From positions 26,534-90,533 of the forward strand of contig CAMDHP010000001.1 of NCBI GenBank assembly GCA_945898185.1: a stretch of 64,000 nucleotides of DNA. Reading direction: 5' to 3'. Below, piece by piece: positions 42,624 through 52,734 of the stretch. The stretch comes from Akkermansia muciniphila (GTDB taxonomy: Bacteria > Verrucomicrobiota > Verrucomicrobiia > Opitutales > Opitutaceae). Below the pieces are notes generated by a model that was not told the origin of the DNA, did not search any database, and saw nothing but the letters and a program-made list of their open reading frames with translations. The position numbers and the translations under genes were made by a program. Each line of letters starts with the position of its first letter. Within the stretch, counting starts at the first letter, position 1.

Positions 42624-45527
42624 ATGCGTATTCCGTCGTTCTGCCGCTCGTTTCTCCTGCTTGCCGCTCTTTGCCTTTCGGCCTCCCCAGGTATCTTCGC
42701 CTCCGATGCGTCCGCTTTAAAACCCGTTTCCGCACTCCGGTTTCCGCCCTCCGCCGGATCGACCGACCTCGCCACCGATCCCGCCATCATCACCGGCGAA
42801 CTCCCCAACGGCCTCCGCTACGCCCTCCGCACCAACGCCGAGCCTCGCGGCCGCGCCGCCCTCCGCCTCGTCGTCGCCGCCGGTGCATTCCACGAGTCCG
42901 AGGGCCAGCGCGGCCTCGCCCACTTCCTGGAGCACATGGCCTTCAATGGCAGCACCCACTATCCGCCCGGCACCCTCATCGAGTTTTTCCAGCGCCTGGG
43001 CATGGACTTCGGCGGCGATACCAACGCCTACACCAGCTTCGACCGCACCGTCTACATGCTCGACCTGCCCGACACCAAGCCCGAGACCCTCGCCGAGGGT
43101 CTTCGCGTGCTCGCCGACTACGCCGGTCATCTCCTGCTCCTGCCCGAGGAAATCAACCGCGAGCGCGGCGTGATCCTCTCCGAAAAACTCGCCCGCGACT
43201 CCGCCGACTACCGCGCCGCCGTCGCCGGCTACAACTTCTTCTACAGGGGCACTCTTCTGCCCGGGCGTCTTCCCATCGGCCTCGAGTCCGTTATCAAGGA
43301 GTCCGGTCGCGAGCGCTTCGCCGATTTCTACGACACGTGGTATCGCCCCGAGCGTCTCGCCGTCATCGCGGTGGGCGACTTTGATCCCGCTGTCCTTGAA
43401 AAGCCACTACGCGAAAACTTCGGCCCGCTCGCCGCCCGCGCCCCTGCCCGCGCCACCCCAGACCTTGGCACCCCCGTCGCCGTCACACCCGGCCCCCGCC
43501 TCCGACTCGGCCATCACTTCGACCCCGAGGCCAGCGCGACCAGCGTCGCGATCCAGGTCCTCCGCCCCGCCGACCTCACCCCCGACTCCTCCGCCCGTCG
43601 CCTTCGCGACCTCCCGCTTGAACTCGCCAACTCCATGCTCAACCAGCGCCTATCCGAGTTGGCCAAAACCGACTCCGCTCCTTTCGTCAAAGCCGCCGCC
43701 GGCCGCGATTTCTTTCCCGAGATTTTCGACGGTGCAGAACTCTCCCTTACCGCCCGCCCCGGCCGCTGGGCCGACACCCTCGCAGTCGGCGAAAACGAAC
43801 TCCGGCGCGCCCTCCGCTTCGGTTTCCGCGCCCCCGAGTTGCGCGAGGCCGTCGCCAGCTATCGCAACGCCCTCGACCAGGCCGTAAAAACCGCCTCCAC
43901 CCGCCGCTCCGAACAATTCGCCGACGAACTGGTGGACGCCTTCATCGCCGGCACCGTGCCCACCGCGCCGTCCGCCGATCTCGCGCTGCTCGGTCCCGCC
44001 CTCGAAACCATGACGATTGAGGAGTGTCACGAGGCACTCAAAGCCTCTTGGAGCAGCGCCGGCGGCCGCCTCGTCGGCGTCTTGGGCAATACAGACCTCG
44101 GCAAGGACGAGGCCCCCGCCCTTGCAATCGAGAATGCCTACTCAGCCGCCGAGTCCGTTGAAGTGAGCCCGCCTGCCGCCCAAGCCGAGATACCTTGGGC
44201 CTACGCCGACTTCGGCCCGGCGGGCATCGTCACCTCACGCACCGAGGTAACCGACCTCGGCATCACCCAGATCGTCTTTGCAAACGGCGTCCGGCTGAAT
44301 CTCAAACGCACCGACTTCGAGGCCGGCACCATCGCCCTCCGCGCCCGCGTCGGCACCGGCCGCCTCGAGGAGCCGCGCGACCAACCCGGTCTCGCCTTCT
44401 TCGCCAACGCCGCCTTCACCGCCGGAGGCCTTGGCAAACACTCCGCCGACGACCTCCGCCGCCTCCTCGCCGGCCGCAACGTCGGCGTAGGTTTACAAGT
44501 CGCCGACGACGCTCTCGTTTTCAATGGCCAGACCACCCCCGCCGATCTCGCGCTTCAACTTCAGCTCTTCGCCGCGACCCTGTCCGACCCCGGCTATCGC
44601 CCCGAAGCCGAGACCACCGCCCGTCGCCAGATGGACCCTCTCTACAAACGCCTCAGCTTCGACCCCACCGGCCCTTTCACGCTCGAGGTTCCGCGCCTGC
44701 TCGCCTCGGGCGACCCGCGCTTCGGCCTGCCGGCCCGCGAAGCCGCCCTCGCCCGCAACCTCGCAGAGCTTCGAGCGTGGCTTACTCCCCAGCTCGCCAC
44801 CGGTGCGATCGAGCTCAGCCTCGTCGGCGACCTCGATTCCAATGCCGCCATCGCAGCCGTCGCAGCCACCTTTGGCACTTTGCCAGACCGCGCCGCCAAA
44901 CCCGCCTTGGAGGCCCTCCGTCAGGTCACCACCCCTCCGCCTTCGATCCAAACGCTCAACGTCACGACCGCCATTCCCAAGGCCGTGCTCGCTATCTATT
45001 GGCCCACCGCCGATGCCCGCGACATCTCGCGGACCCGTCGCTTGACCATGCTCGCCGACATCCTCGGCGACCGCCTTCGCAAAACCGTGCGTGAGGAACT
45101 AGGCGGCAGCTACAGCCCCGGCGCGGCCAGCGCGCCCAGCGAGACCTACCGCGACTACGGCTTTCTCTTTGCCCGCCTCACCCTCGAGTCCCACGACGTG
45201 GAGCGCATCCGCCCCGCAGTGCTCGCCGCCGCCGCCGATCTCTTCGCTAACGGCGTAACCGAAGACGAGCTTGAGCGCGCCAAACTCCCCGTGATCACCG
45301 CCGTTCGCGAAAGCGAGCGCACCAACGCCTACTGGCTCAACGCCGTGCTCGGCTCTTCCCAAGAGCAACCCTGGCGCCTCGACTGGGCGCGCACCCGCGC
45401 CGCCGATCTTGCCGCCATCACCAAGCCCGAACTAGACCAACTCAGCCGCGCCTACCTCGACCCGGCCCGCGCCCTCCAGTTCACCGTCCTCCCCGCGCCT
45501 TCCCTCAAAGCAGACGCCCCGCAGTGA
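42624..45527 (+). CDS. M16-family (insulinase/pitrilysin) zinc peptidase
   Basis: Signal peptide; HFLEHMAFNGS (HxxEH); duplicated M16 domains over 967 aa. Confidence 0.94.
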   Translation: MRIPSFCRSFLLLAALCLSASPGIFASDASALKPVSALRFPPSAGSTDLATDPAIITGELPNGLRYALRTNAEPRGRAALRLVVAAGAFHESEGQRGLAHFLEHMAFNGSTHYPPGTLIEFFQRLGMDFGGDTNAYTSFDRTVYMLDLPDTKPETLAEGLRVLADYAGHLLLLPEEINRERGVILSEKLARDSADYRAAVAGYNFFYRGTLLPGRLPIGLESVIKESGRERFADFYDTWYRPERLAVIAVGDFDPAVLEKPLRENFGPLAARAPARATPDLGTPVAVTPGPRLRLGHHFDPEASATSVAIQVLRPADLTPDSSARRLRDLPLELANSMLNQRLSELAKTDSAPFVKAAAGRDFFPEIFDGAELSLTARPGRWADTLAVGENELRRALRFGFRAPELREAVASYRNALDQAVKTASTRRSEQFADELVDAFIAGTVPTAPSADLALLGPALETMTIEECHEALKASWSSAGGRLVGVLGNTDLGKDEAPALAIENAYSAAESVEVSPPAAQAEIPWAYADFGPAGIVTSRTEVTDLGITQIVFANGVRLNLKRTDFEAGTIALRARVGTGRLEEPRDQPGLAFFANAAFTAGGLGKHSADDLRRLLAGRNVGVGLQVADDALVFNGQTTPADLALQLQLFAATLSDPGYRPEAETTARRQMDPLYKRLSFDPTGPFTLEVPRLLASGDPRFGLPAREAALARNLAELRAWLTPQLATGAIELSLVGDLDSNAAIAAVAATFGTLPDRAAKPALEALRQVTTPPPSIQTLNVTTAIPKAVLAIYWPTADARDISRTRRLTMLADILGDRLRKTVREELGGSYSPGAASAPSETYRDYGFLFARLTLESHDVERIRPAVLAAAADLFANGVTEDELERAKLPVITAVRESERTNAYWLNAVLGSSQEQPWRLDWARTRAADLAAITKPELDQLSRAYLDPARALQFTVLPAPSLKADAPQ

Positions 45528-45596
45528 TCGGCTCCTTGTGCCTAGCGCAAGCCAGCGTCGCCTCCGATATCTTTGGTCGAATGCCGGCTCGCTGGG

Positions 45597-47948
45597 TCAA
45601 GGGAGCTTCAGTTCCAGACTCGATTCCATCCCTTCCGCCCGCGCCCGGATGCGGACGACTCCTCCACCCTTTCCTGTCTTCAGCAAAGTGGGCGCGATGC
45701 CTGCCTCCGCTTTAGACGGGTTCTCACCGAGGATCTCCGCATCACCGCTGACCGTAAAATCCACTGGCACCGTCGCCTCGGAAACGACCGTTCCGTTCTC
45801 ATCGAGGATGCTGGCGTAAACAAACACCAGATCTCCGGCCCCGATCGGTTTGCCTGAGGTGCCTACACTGAGCGCGATGGCCTTCGCGGTGCCCGGAGTC
45901 CTTACCCGGTGTTCCGCCACTTTCTTTCCCGCAAGATAGCCGACGGCATGGAGCTCGCCGTGCTCGAATCTCTCTAGGTTGAAGATAAAGGGGGGATGGC
46001 GAAGCTTGGCGGATACCGCTGTTTTCCCGGGGTGTTTACGGCCGAGGCTGTGGTTGTTTAGGAAGAGCTCGACCTCGTCGCAGTTGCTGAAAACCCGCAC
46101 CTCCAACGACGACCGCTCGGTCCAATAGCTGGCGATGAAGGCCATCGCCCCCCCGGCTTGCTCGGTGCCCGTCTTGATGATCTCAGACGGGTCGCGTTGT
46201 GACTGATAAAAATAGTAACTGAATTTTGGCAGGCGAAAGAGATCAGAGGGGCCGGAGCTCTCCAAGTCTTCGGCATAGCCCCGGTTGTAGTCGAACATTA
46301 CCCAGAGGCCATCGCCCGCGGCCCGGGTGCCAAGGTTCTCGTTATGCGCCTCCTGAAAATTCGTCGCCTGCTGAAGAAGCCGGACTTCGCCGTCCCCGCG
46401 AAGCTGCCGGGAATTCCGCTCCTCTTTCTTAAGATCCTTCCAGCTGTCCTGATTGAGCCCGGCATTTCCCGCGTAGTATTCCCAATCCCCATACTCGGTG
46501 ATTATCGAGGGCGACACCGCGTTCGCAAACTCCTTGGTGCTGCCGGCCTGTCGAGCCGCTCCCTTGACATCGAAGCCCTCCACCCAACCCACGGTGAACA
46601 TTTGCTCTCCCGGGTATTCCTCGTGCGCGGCGGCCCCGAGTCGTTTGATAAAATCACCGCTCATTTTTGTCTCATTGAGTGACACTTCCCACATCACGGC
46701 GCTCGGGTGGTTGCGATCGCGCCGGACAAGTTCGCGGGCGGCCTGAATCCTGTTCGCCTCGAATTCCGGAGTCCCAGGGTTGAACTGCCAGCCCAAGATA
46801 GCCGTCATCGTCACGAGCCCGAGTTCGTCACAAGCCGCCATGAATGCCGGGCTCTGCGGATAATGTGAAAGCCGCACATAATCAAAACCCGCCTGCTTGA
46901 TCTTTACCGCGTCTCGATACTGGGCGTTGTCGGGCACCGCGTTGCCCACGTAGGGATACTCTTGATGCCGGTTTACACCGCGCAGGAAGTGCTTTTCCCC
47001 ATTAATCAGGATTCCACCGGGAGTGAATCCGATCCGCCGGATGCCGATGCGCTCGCGCTGTGAATCGACAACCTTCCCGCCAACCATCACCCCAACGTCG
47101 AGCTGATATAGATTTGGATCTCTCGGGCTCCACAGCTTCGGCTGGCTTACTTCCAGCGGAACCACCACCGTCCCGTCCTCGCCCGGTGCCAGCGTGGTAA
47201 TGCTCGAATTTCCCTGCGCAGGCTCCTGGCCATCCTTCGCCACCAAACGGGCGACGACGGAAAACCTGGCGGCAGTGCTGCCGCTGTTCCGCACGTGGAC
47301 CTGCGTGCAGATCGTCGCGGACTCCGTTGAAACCTCCGAATAGGTCACAAACACGCCCCCCGATGCGACCCGGTTTTCCAAAATCTCATCCGTGATGTGC
47401 AACGGCGGTTTGATGATCAACGCCGCCGGCCGATAGATTCCGTGGTAAAGATGGAAATCAAGTTGAGCCATCGGCTTCGGTCCGGTGAGCGGATTGCTCG
47501 CGTTATCGAGCCTGACCGCGAGGTCGATCGTGCCGGGCGTTTTTGCGAATTCCGACAGGTCGCCTACCAGCGGGAGGTAGCCATCTGTGTTCACGGCGAT
47601 TTTCCGGCCGTTGGCAAACAGGCTGGCACGGTTCATCGCGCCTTCGAATCGCACCAAGACCACTTGGCCGATCGCATTTTCCGGCAGAACAAACGATTTC
47701 CGATACCAGCAAATGCCTTCCCATTGCTGCCGGTCCGTCCTGTTAGTCACCTTCGCCTCCAAACGCGCAGGATGCGGCAGGGTGACGAGCTCCCAGCTCT
47801 TGTCCGGGAAGCCCGCCATCTCGGCGCCTGTCTCCTCTCCCAAATGAAACCGCCAGCCGTCGTTAAAGTCGCTCGTGACGGCTCGTGCCGAAGCGATGGC
47901 ACAAAACGCCAGACTAAGAATACGACGGGGTAGCGGAACTGTTTTCAT
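45597..47948 (-). CDS. Glycoside hydrolase family 2 (beta-galactosidase-like)
   Basis: Signal peptide; DFNDGWRFHLGE, HFLRGVNRHQEYPYVGNA, SHYPQSPAFMAACDELGLVTMTAILGW, MWEVSLNET. Confidence 0.93.
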   Translation of the reverse strand: MKTVPLPRRILSLAFCAIASARAVTSDFNDGWRFHLGEETGAEMAGFPDKSWELVTLPHPARLEAKVTNRTDRQQWEGICWYRKSFVLPENAIGQVVLVRFEGAMNRASLFANGRKIAVNTDGYLPLVGDLSEFAKTPGTIDLAVRLDNASNPLTGPKPMAQLDFHLYHGIYRPAALIIKPPLHITDEILENRVASGGVFVTYSEVSTESATICTQVHVRNSGSTAARFSVVARLVAKDGQEPAQGNSSITTLAPGEDGTVVVPLEVSQPKLWSPRDPNLYQLDVGVMVGGKVVDSQRERIGIRRIGFTPGGILINGEKHFLRGVNRHQEYPYVGNAVPDNAQYRDAVKIKQAGFDYVRLSHYPQSPAFMAACDELGLVTMTAILGWQFNPGTPEFEANRIQAARELVRRDRNHPSAVMWEVSLNETKMSGDFIKRLGAAAHEEYPGEQMFTVGWVEGFDVKGAARQAGSTKEFANAVSPSIITEYGDWEYYAGNAGLNQDSWKDLKKEERNSRQLRGDGEVRLLQQATNFQEAHNENLGTRAAGDGLWVMFDYNRGYAEDLESSGPSDLFRLPKFSYYFYQSQRDPSEIIKTGTEQAGGAMAFIASYWTERSSLEVRVFSNCDEVELFLNNHSLGRKHPGKTAVSAKLRHPPFIFNLERFEHGELHAVGYLAGKKVAEHRVRTPGTAKAIALSVGTSGKPIGAGDLVFVYASILDENGTVVSEATVPVDFTVSGDAEILGENPSKAEAGIAPTLLKTGKGGGVVRIRARAEGMESSLELKLP

Positions 47949-48099
47949 GAGGTATTCGATAATATTGGGCCGACAAAAAGGAGATTGAATGCGGATTTGT
48001 CCACGTTCTGCAAAAGATTCGGATTTCGTGTTCAGTCTTTAACCTGTCGGAGTTTCGCATGTTACCCGCCCCTTCGGATCCGCTGCCCAGGGTTCCGCC

Positions 48100-48300
48100 G
48101 CCGCGAGCCTCCTTGTAGCGCAGGATCGCGGTGGCCTTCGCGGCTTTATCCGCCACGAAGCGCACCCAGCGGGCACTATAGCCAGCGGGGAATCATGGTG
48201 GGAGAGCGTTTTTGCCGACCGCCACGCTCTGTCACAAAAATTGCGATGCGAGTCGAAAACCGACCGACCATCCGTGCCCATCGCCAATTCATCGAAGGGC
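48100..48300 (-). pseudogene. C-terminal remnant of a secreted BNR/sialidase-like protein
   Basis: Minus strand reads AGYSARWVRFVADKAAKATAILRYKEARG; upstream residues continue in another frame; no intact ORF. Confidence 0.5.
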
Positions 48301-48370
48301 AATTTGTAGATTGAAAAAGGGGACAGTGGGCTTTTCCCGCGTCAGGAAAAGTGATTTCGAGCCACGGGAT

Positions 48371-48632
48371 TTTTAACCGCGAAGACGACCTGAAGGCGTG
48401 GGGGTTTTGACGTATTCGGTGGGTAACTTGGCAGTGGGAGAGCGCAGAATGTGACCCTCCCTTGGAGTTTCTGTTTATCCGGGGCGCCTTCTGCGTATCG
48501 CTTAAGTGACTCTATAGCATATTTTAAGCTATACGTTTAACGCGACCCTCGGGAGAACACAGAAACTTTGCTCTGCTTAAGTTTCCAACTTTGCGATCTT
48601 CGGTTCGATCTTGGCGTCTTCGCGTTAAAGTC
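48371..48632. repeat. Intergenic element bounded by inverted TTTAACGCGAAGACG-type ends
   Basis: TTTTAACCGCGAAGACG (48371..48387) inverted as GGCGTCTTCGCGTTAAAGTC (48613..48632). Confidence 0.7.
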
Positions 48633-48727
48633 CGAATGCTTGGGGGATTGGTATGCGATTTTTTGCCACGAAAATCACAAAGGTTGACCCCGTCCTCTCC
48701 TGCCCTCCCGCGCGGATAGAGGCGCCA

Positions 48728-48756
48728 TTAGAGTATTTCAAATAGAGTTATAGCCA
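48728..48756 (+). repeat. Direct repeat upstream of mnmA, copy 1
   Basis: TTAGAGTATTTCAAATAGAGTTATAGCCA; 23/29 identical to 50120..50148. Confidence 0.7.
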
Positions 48757-48833
48757 CATGCGCGGATTTAAAAGGTGAGGTGGGACGGCTGGGCCAGTTG
48801 ACATCCCGCCCCCGCCGCACACCCGATTACCAC

Positions 48834-50033
48834 GTGTCGTCTTCGCCCCAACCCAAGATCCTCGTCGCCATGTCCGGCGGGGTCGACAGCTCCGTCGCCG
48901 CCCTTATCCTGCGCGATCAAGGCGTCGCCATCGAGGGCGCCTACATGAAAAACTGGATCAACGAGGACAACATCGTCGGCGACTGCCCATGGGAACAGGA
49001 CATTACCGACGCCCGCCGCGTCGCCGACCAGCTCGGTATCCCCTTCCGGGTCGTGAATCTCATGGACGAATACCGCGAACGCGTCGTCTCGTATCTACTC
49101 GAAGGATACAAGACCGGCCTCACCCCCAACCCCGACGTGATGTGCAACCGCGAGATCAAGTTTGGCGTGCTTCGCCAATGGGCGCTCGATCACGGTTTCT
49201 CCGCCGTCGCCACCGGACACTACGCCCGCCGCGCCCCTCTTCCGCCCTCGCCCCCCCCACCCCTTCGCTCCCCTTCACCGCCTACTTTTCTCCCCTCCCC
49301 AAACTCATGTCTATCGATGATTGACATGCTGCCGCCACCCGACGCCCCGGCCTTCGCGCTGCTTGAAGGCGCCGACCCCAACAAGGACCAGTCCTACTTC
49401 CTCGCATTCCTTTCGCAGGCCCAGCTCCGCGACGCCCGCTTCCCCGTCGGCGATCTGCTCAAACCGGAGCTCCGCGCTCTCGCCCGCCGCGCCGGACTCG
49501 CCACGGCAGAAAAGAAAGACAGCCAAGGCATCTGCTTCATCGGCCAGGTCAAAATGGCCGACTTCCTCCGTGCCTACGTGCCCGACGCACCGGGCCCAAT
49601 CGTCCGCTCCGCCGACGGCATCATTCTCGGCGAGCATCGCGGCTTGCACTTTTTCACCTTGGGCCAGCGCAAGGGCATCGGCGTGCCGTCAAACACAGAC
49701 AACAAAGCCTACGTCGTCGTCGGCAAACGCGCCGCCGACCGCGCCCTTCTCGTCGCCTTCGACGAGGCCGCCGCGCCCGGTCTCTTCACCAGCGAGGTCC
49801 ACGTCCATGGTTTGCGCTGGAACACACCCACCCCACCCTCGCCCGCCAGCAGTCCCGTCGCGCTTGAGGGTCGTGTCCGCTACCGCGACCCGCGCGTGCC
49901 GCTTCACTTTACGCCGACCGGCCCGGACACCGCGCACATCGTTTTTAGCGAGCCCCAGCGCGGCCTCGCCGCCGGCCAGATCATCGCCCTCTACGACGGC
50001 CCTCGCCTGCTCGGCGGCGGCGTTTACGCCTAG
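48834..50033 (+). CDS. mnmA: tRNA-specific 2-thiouridylase MnmA (GTG start proposed) with Pro/Ser-rich insertion
   Basis: [65 protein letters not shown]. Confidence 0.95.
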   Translation: MSSSPQPKILVAMSGGVDSSVAALILRDQGVAIEGAYMKNWINEDNIVGDCPWEQDITDARRVADQLGIPFRVVNLMDEYRERVVSYLLEGYKTGLTPNPDVMCNREIKFGVLRQWALDHGFSAVATGHYARRAPLPPSPPPPLRSPSPPTFLPSPNSCLSMIDMLPPPDAPAFALLEGADPNKDQSYFLAFLSQAQLRDARFPVGDLLKPELRALARRAGLATAEKKDSQGICFIGQVKMADFLRAYVPDAPGPIVRSADGIILGEHRGLHFFTLGQRKGIGVPSNTDNKAYVVVGKRAADRALLVAFDEAAAPGLFTSEVHVHGLRWNTPTPPSPASSPVALEGRVRYRDPRVPLHFTPTGPDTAHIVFSEPQRGLAAGQIIALYDGPRLLGGGVYA

Positions 50034-50119
50034 TGTAGCCCGTCGTTAATCCTGTTACGAATGGTATGCCATTTGAGGCGATTTTACCGATCACCGCAGG
50101 TCTTTTTTCACGGGCGCGC

Positions 50120-50148
50120 TTAGAGCATTTTAAGTAAAATTGTAGCCA
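50120..50148 (+). repeat. Direct repeat downstream of mnmA, copy 2
   Basis: TTAGAGCATTTTAAGTAAAATTGTAGCCA; all six differences from copy 1 are transitions. Confidence 0.7.
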
Positions 50149-50151
50149 TTT

Positions 50152-50188
50152 TGAGGTAGGGCGGGCCCAGCAGGGCCGCCCTACCTCA
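50152..50188. repeat. Strong hairpin (possible terminator/repeat) after mnmA
   Basis: TGAGGTAGGGCGGGCCC-AGCA-GGGCCGCCCTACCTCA; 16-bp stem with one bulged G. Confidence 0.85.
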
Positions 50189-50424
50189 GAATTACCCTAA
50201 TTCTAGCTAGAGTTTAATTTAAACTGTTCTAATTCTCCTTTGCTAAAAATCAGAAATTGGCCGCAAAAGGTCGCAGAAGGCGCAATAAAGAAAGCTCGTT
50301 TTGGCGCATTTTGAGCCTTTTTTTCGGCCATTCTCCGGCGGTTTCCCAGTGATAAATACCTTTTTATCGTGAGCTCTTAGCCGTAAGGTGTCGACGAGGG
50401 CCATGCGACCCGGTCCGAGCCGCG

Positions 50425-51330
50425 TCACGCCCCGTTGAGCAACGTGATCATCACCGAGAAATCCGAGTCGCCCAGGCCGCGCGACTCGGCGGTCTTGAGC
50501 TGCTGCCGCGCCGCGTCCATCGCGGGCAGTTCAGTGCATCCGGCGGCGGCGGCCGCGAGGCGCAGATCTTTGTGCAGATGTTTTACCGAGAACTGCGGCG
50601 CGAAATCACCGGCGCGTAGCTTTGGCTCCTTCAACTTCACCAAGCCGGAATAGCTCACGTTTTTGGCCAGCGCACCGTAGAACACATCGTCCCCGATGCC
50701 CGCCGCCGCCGCCAGGGTGCGCGCCTCGGCCAGTCCCTGCATCTGCACCGCGATATTAAGATTCATCGCGAGCTTGAGCGTCGCCGCCTGACGGTTGTCG
50801 CCTATACAAAAACGCGTGCCCGAGACCAACCCCAAGACCGGCTCGAGCGCCGCGATCAGCGCGGCGTCGCCCCCGAGGTAGAACACGATCTCGCGCCGCT
50901 CCGCCGCCGGCTTGCTGCCAGTGAACGGGGCCTCCAGGTAACGCGCGCCGCTGGCGGCCACCGAGACGCGAAACTCCTCCGAAGACGCGGGGTCTATCGT
51001 GCTCGACTGCACCACAATCTTGCCCGGCCCGAGCACCGGCATGATGCGGGCGAGCAGGGCGCGCACCGCCGCCGGATCGGCCACCACGATGTGAACTATC
51101 CCCGCCGCCGAGGCCACCGCCTCCGGCGTGTCGAGCCAGGCGGGCGCATCCGGTTGCGGCGAGCGGTTCCATGTTCCGGTGAGCACGCCGGCGGCGGCGT
51201 AATGGCGCGCCCAGATTCCCCCGATGATACCAAGGCCGAGCACGCCGACTCGCGGTAGTCCGCCGGTTGATACAAATTCGGGCGCGGCGGCGGCGCCCGC
51301 GGTTGAAGAATTTCGGGACGGAGGGTTCAT
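50425..51330 (-). CDS. NAD(P)-dependent beta-hydroxyacid dehydrogenase-family oxidoreductase
   Basis: VGVLGLGIIGGIWARHY, GARYLEAPFTGSKPAAE, CIGDNRQAATLKLAMNLNIA, FSVKHLHKDLRLA. Confidence 0.9.
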   Translation of the reverse strand: MNPPSRNSSTAGAAAAPEFVSTGGLPRVGVLGLGIIGGIWARHYAAAGVLTGTWNRSPQPDAPAWLDTPEAVASAAGIVHIVVADPAAVRALLARIMPVLGPGKIVVQSSTIDPASSEEFRVSVAASGARYLEAPFTGSKPAAERREIVFYLGGDAALIAALEPVLGLVSGTRFCIGDNRQAATLKLAMNLNIAVQMQGLAEARTLAAAAGIGDDVFYGALAKNVSYSGLVKLKEPKLRAGDFAPQFSVKHLHKDLRLAAAAAGCTELPAMDAARQQLKTAESRGLGDSDFSVMITLLNGA

Positions 51331-51538
51331 CGCAGGATTTTGTGCAGCTCAGGCGCGAACGACGCGAAGTCAATCAGCGCACTCCGGACGGCCGCTTTTG
51401 CCGGCGAAGAGGGTGCCTTGTCGGTCTTTGTGCAGATTCACGAAAAAATATCTGGGATTTGACGAAACACGCCTTGGCTGTTGCCAGCCCTGAGCCAAAG
51501 TGTCCGCTTGGTTTCAATATCCCTTCATCTTTAAAACT

Positions 51539-52483
51539 ATGTCCTCTCCTGTCGAAAACGTCGTAATCATAGGCACCGGTTGCGCCGGCCTCACCGCCGC
51601 CATCTACGCTGCCCGATCCAACCTCAACCCGCTGGTGCTTGAGGGGCCCCTGCCGGGCGGCCAGCTCACCACCACCAGCGAGGTGGAGAACTTCCCCGGC
51701 TTTGCGCACGGGGTAGACGGTTTTCAACTCACCCAAAACATGCGCGAGCAGGCCACGCGCTTCGGCACCCGTTTTGAGCAAGCCCTCGTCACCGCCGTGG
51801 ACTTCACGGCTTCCCCGCGCAAACTTGTGGTTGGCGATCGTGAGATTTTTGCCAAGTCCGTCATCATCGCCACTGGCGCCTCGCCACGCATGACCGGCAT
51901 CCCCGGCGAGAAGGAACTCTACGGCGGCAAGGGAGTGACGACCTGCGCGACCTGCGACGGCGCCTTCTACCGCAAAATGGAGGTCGCGGTGCTCGGCGGC
52001 GGCGACAGCGCGGCCGAGGAGGCCCTTTTCCTCACCCGCTTCGCCAGCAAAGTTTACCTGGTGCACCGCCGCGACTCGTTGCGCGCCTCCAAGATCATGT
52101 CCGACCGCGCGACCTCTCACGAAAAAATCCAGATGGTCTGGGACACCGTGCCGGTCGAGGTTTTGGGCGTTCCCGAGGGCTTGGTGAGTGGCCTGAAGGT
52201 TAAAAACCTAAAAACCGGCATCGAGTCCGTGCTGCCCGTGAAAGGCGTCTTCGTCGCCATCGGCCATACGCCGAACACGGGTCCGTTCACCCCTGCGATC
52301 GCGGTGGACGAGGGCGGCTATTTCAAACCCGCAGCGGGCTCGCAGGTGCAGACGAACATCCCCGGCGTCTACGTCGCGGGGGACTGCTCCGACCACGTTT
52401 ACCGCCAGGCCATCACTGCCGCCGGCATGGGCTGCCAGGCCGCCATCGAAGCCGAACGCTGGCTCGCCGAACGCGAAGGCTGA
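51539..52483 (+). CDS. trxB: Thioredoxin reductase
   Basis: [62 protein letters not shown]. Confidence 0.96.
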   Translation: MSSPVENVVIIGTGCAGLTAAIYAARSNLNPLVLEGPLPGGQLTTTSEVENFPGFAHGVDGFQLTQNMREQATRFGTRFEQALVTAVDFTASPRKLVVGDREIFAKSVIIATGASPRMTGIPGEKELYGGKGVTTCATCDGAFYRKMEVAVLGGGDSAAEEALFLTRFASKVYLVHRRDSLRASKIMSDRATSHEKIQMVWDTVPVEVLGVPEGLVSGLKVKNLKTGIESVLPVKGVFVAIGHTPNTGPFTPAIAVDEGGYFKPAAGSQVQTNIPGVYVAGDCSDHVYRQAITAAGMGCQAAIEAERWLAEREG

Positions 52484-52648
52484 GCCCCGCGCTTCCTAAA
52501 CCCCCGCATCGTTCTTGTCGTCGGATACATCGTCCTTATCGCCACAAGGAAGATGTTGTTCGAGGTGAGATCCGCGGGATTACCTAAGGAGCGCAGTCCT
52601 GCCCGTTGCCCTTATCCCATTTCCCGAGGAAACATGCCGAAAGCCTAT

Positions 52649-52692
52649 TTAGAATAATTCCAATTCGCACTTGCTGTTTAGAATGATTCTCG
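52649..52692 (+). promoter_or_regulatory. Candidate twin Fur/PerR-like boxes
   Basis: TTAGAATAATTCCAA (52649..52663) and TTAGAATGATTCTCG (52678..52692), 29 bp apart, upstream of the Fur-family gene. Confidence 0.5.
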
Positions 52693-52734
52693 TTCTCTGC
52701 GTCTCCGTTTAAGCTTTTCCTATTCCATTTTTGC

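Noticed and set aside
47985-48314. ORF 47985..48314 (+)
   Set aside because: Composition not protein-like; overlaps the minus-strand BNR remnant.
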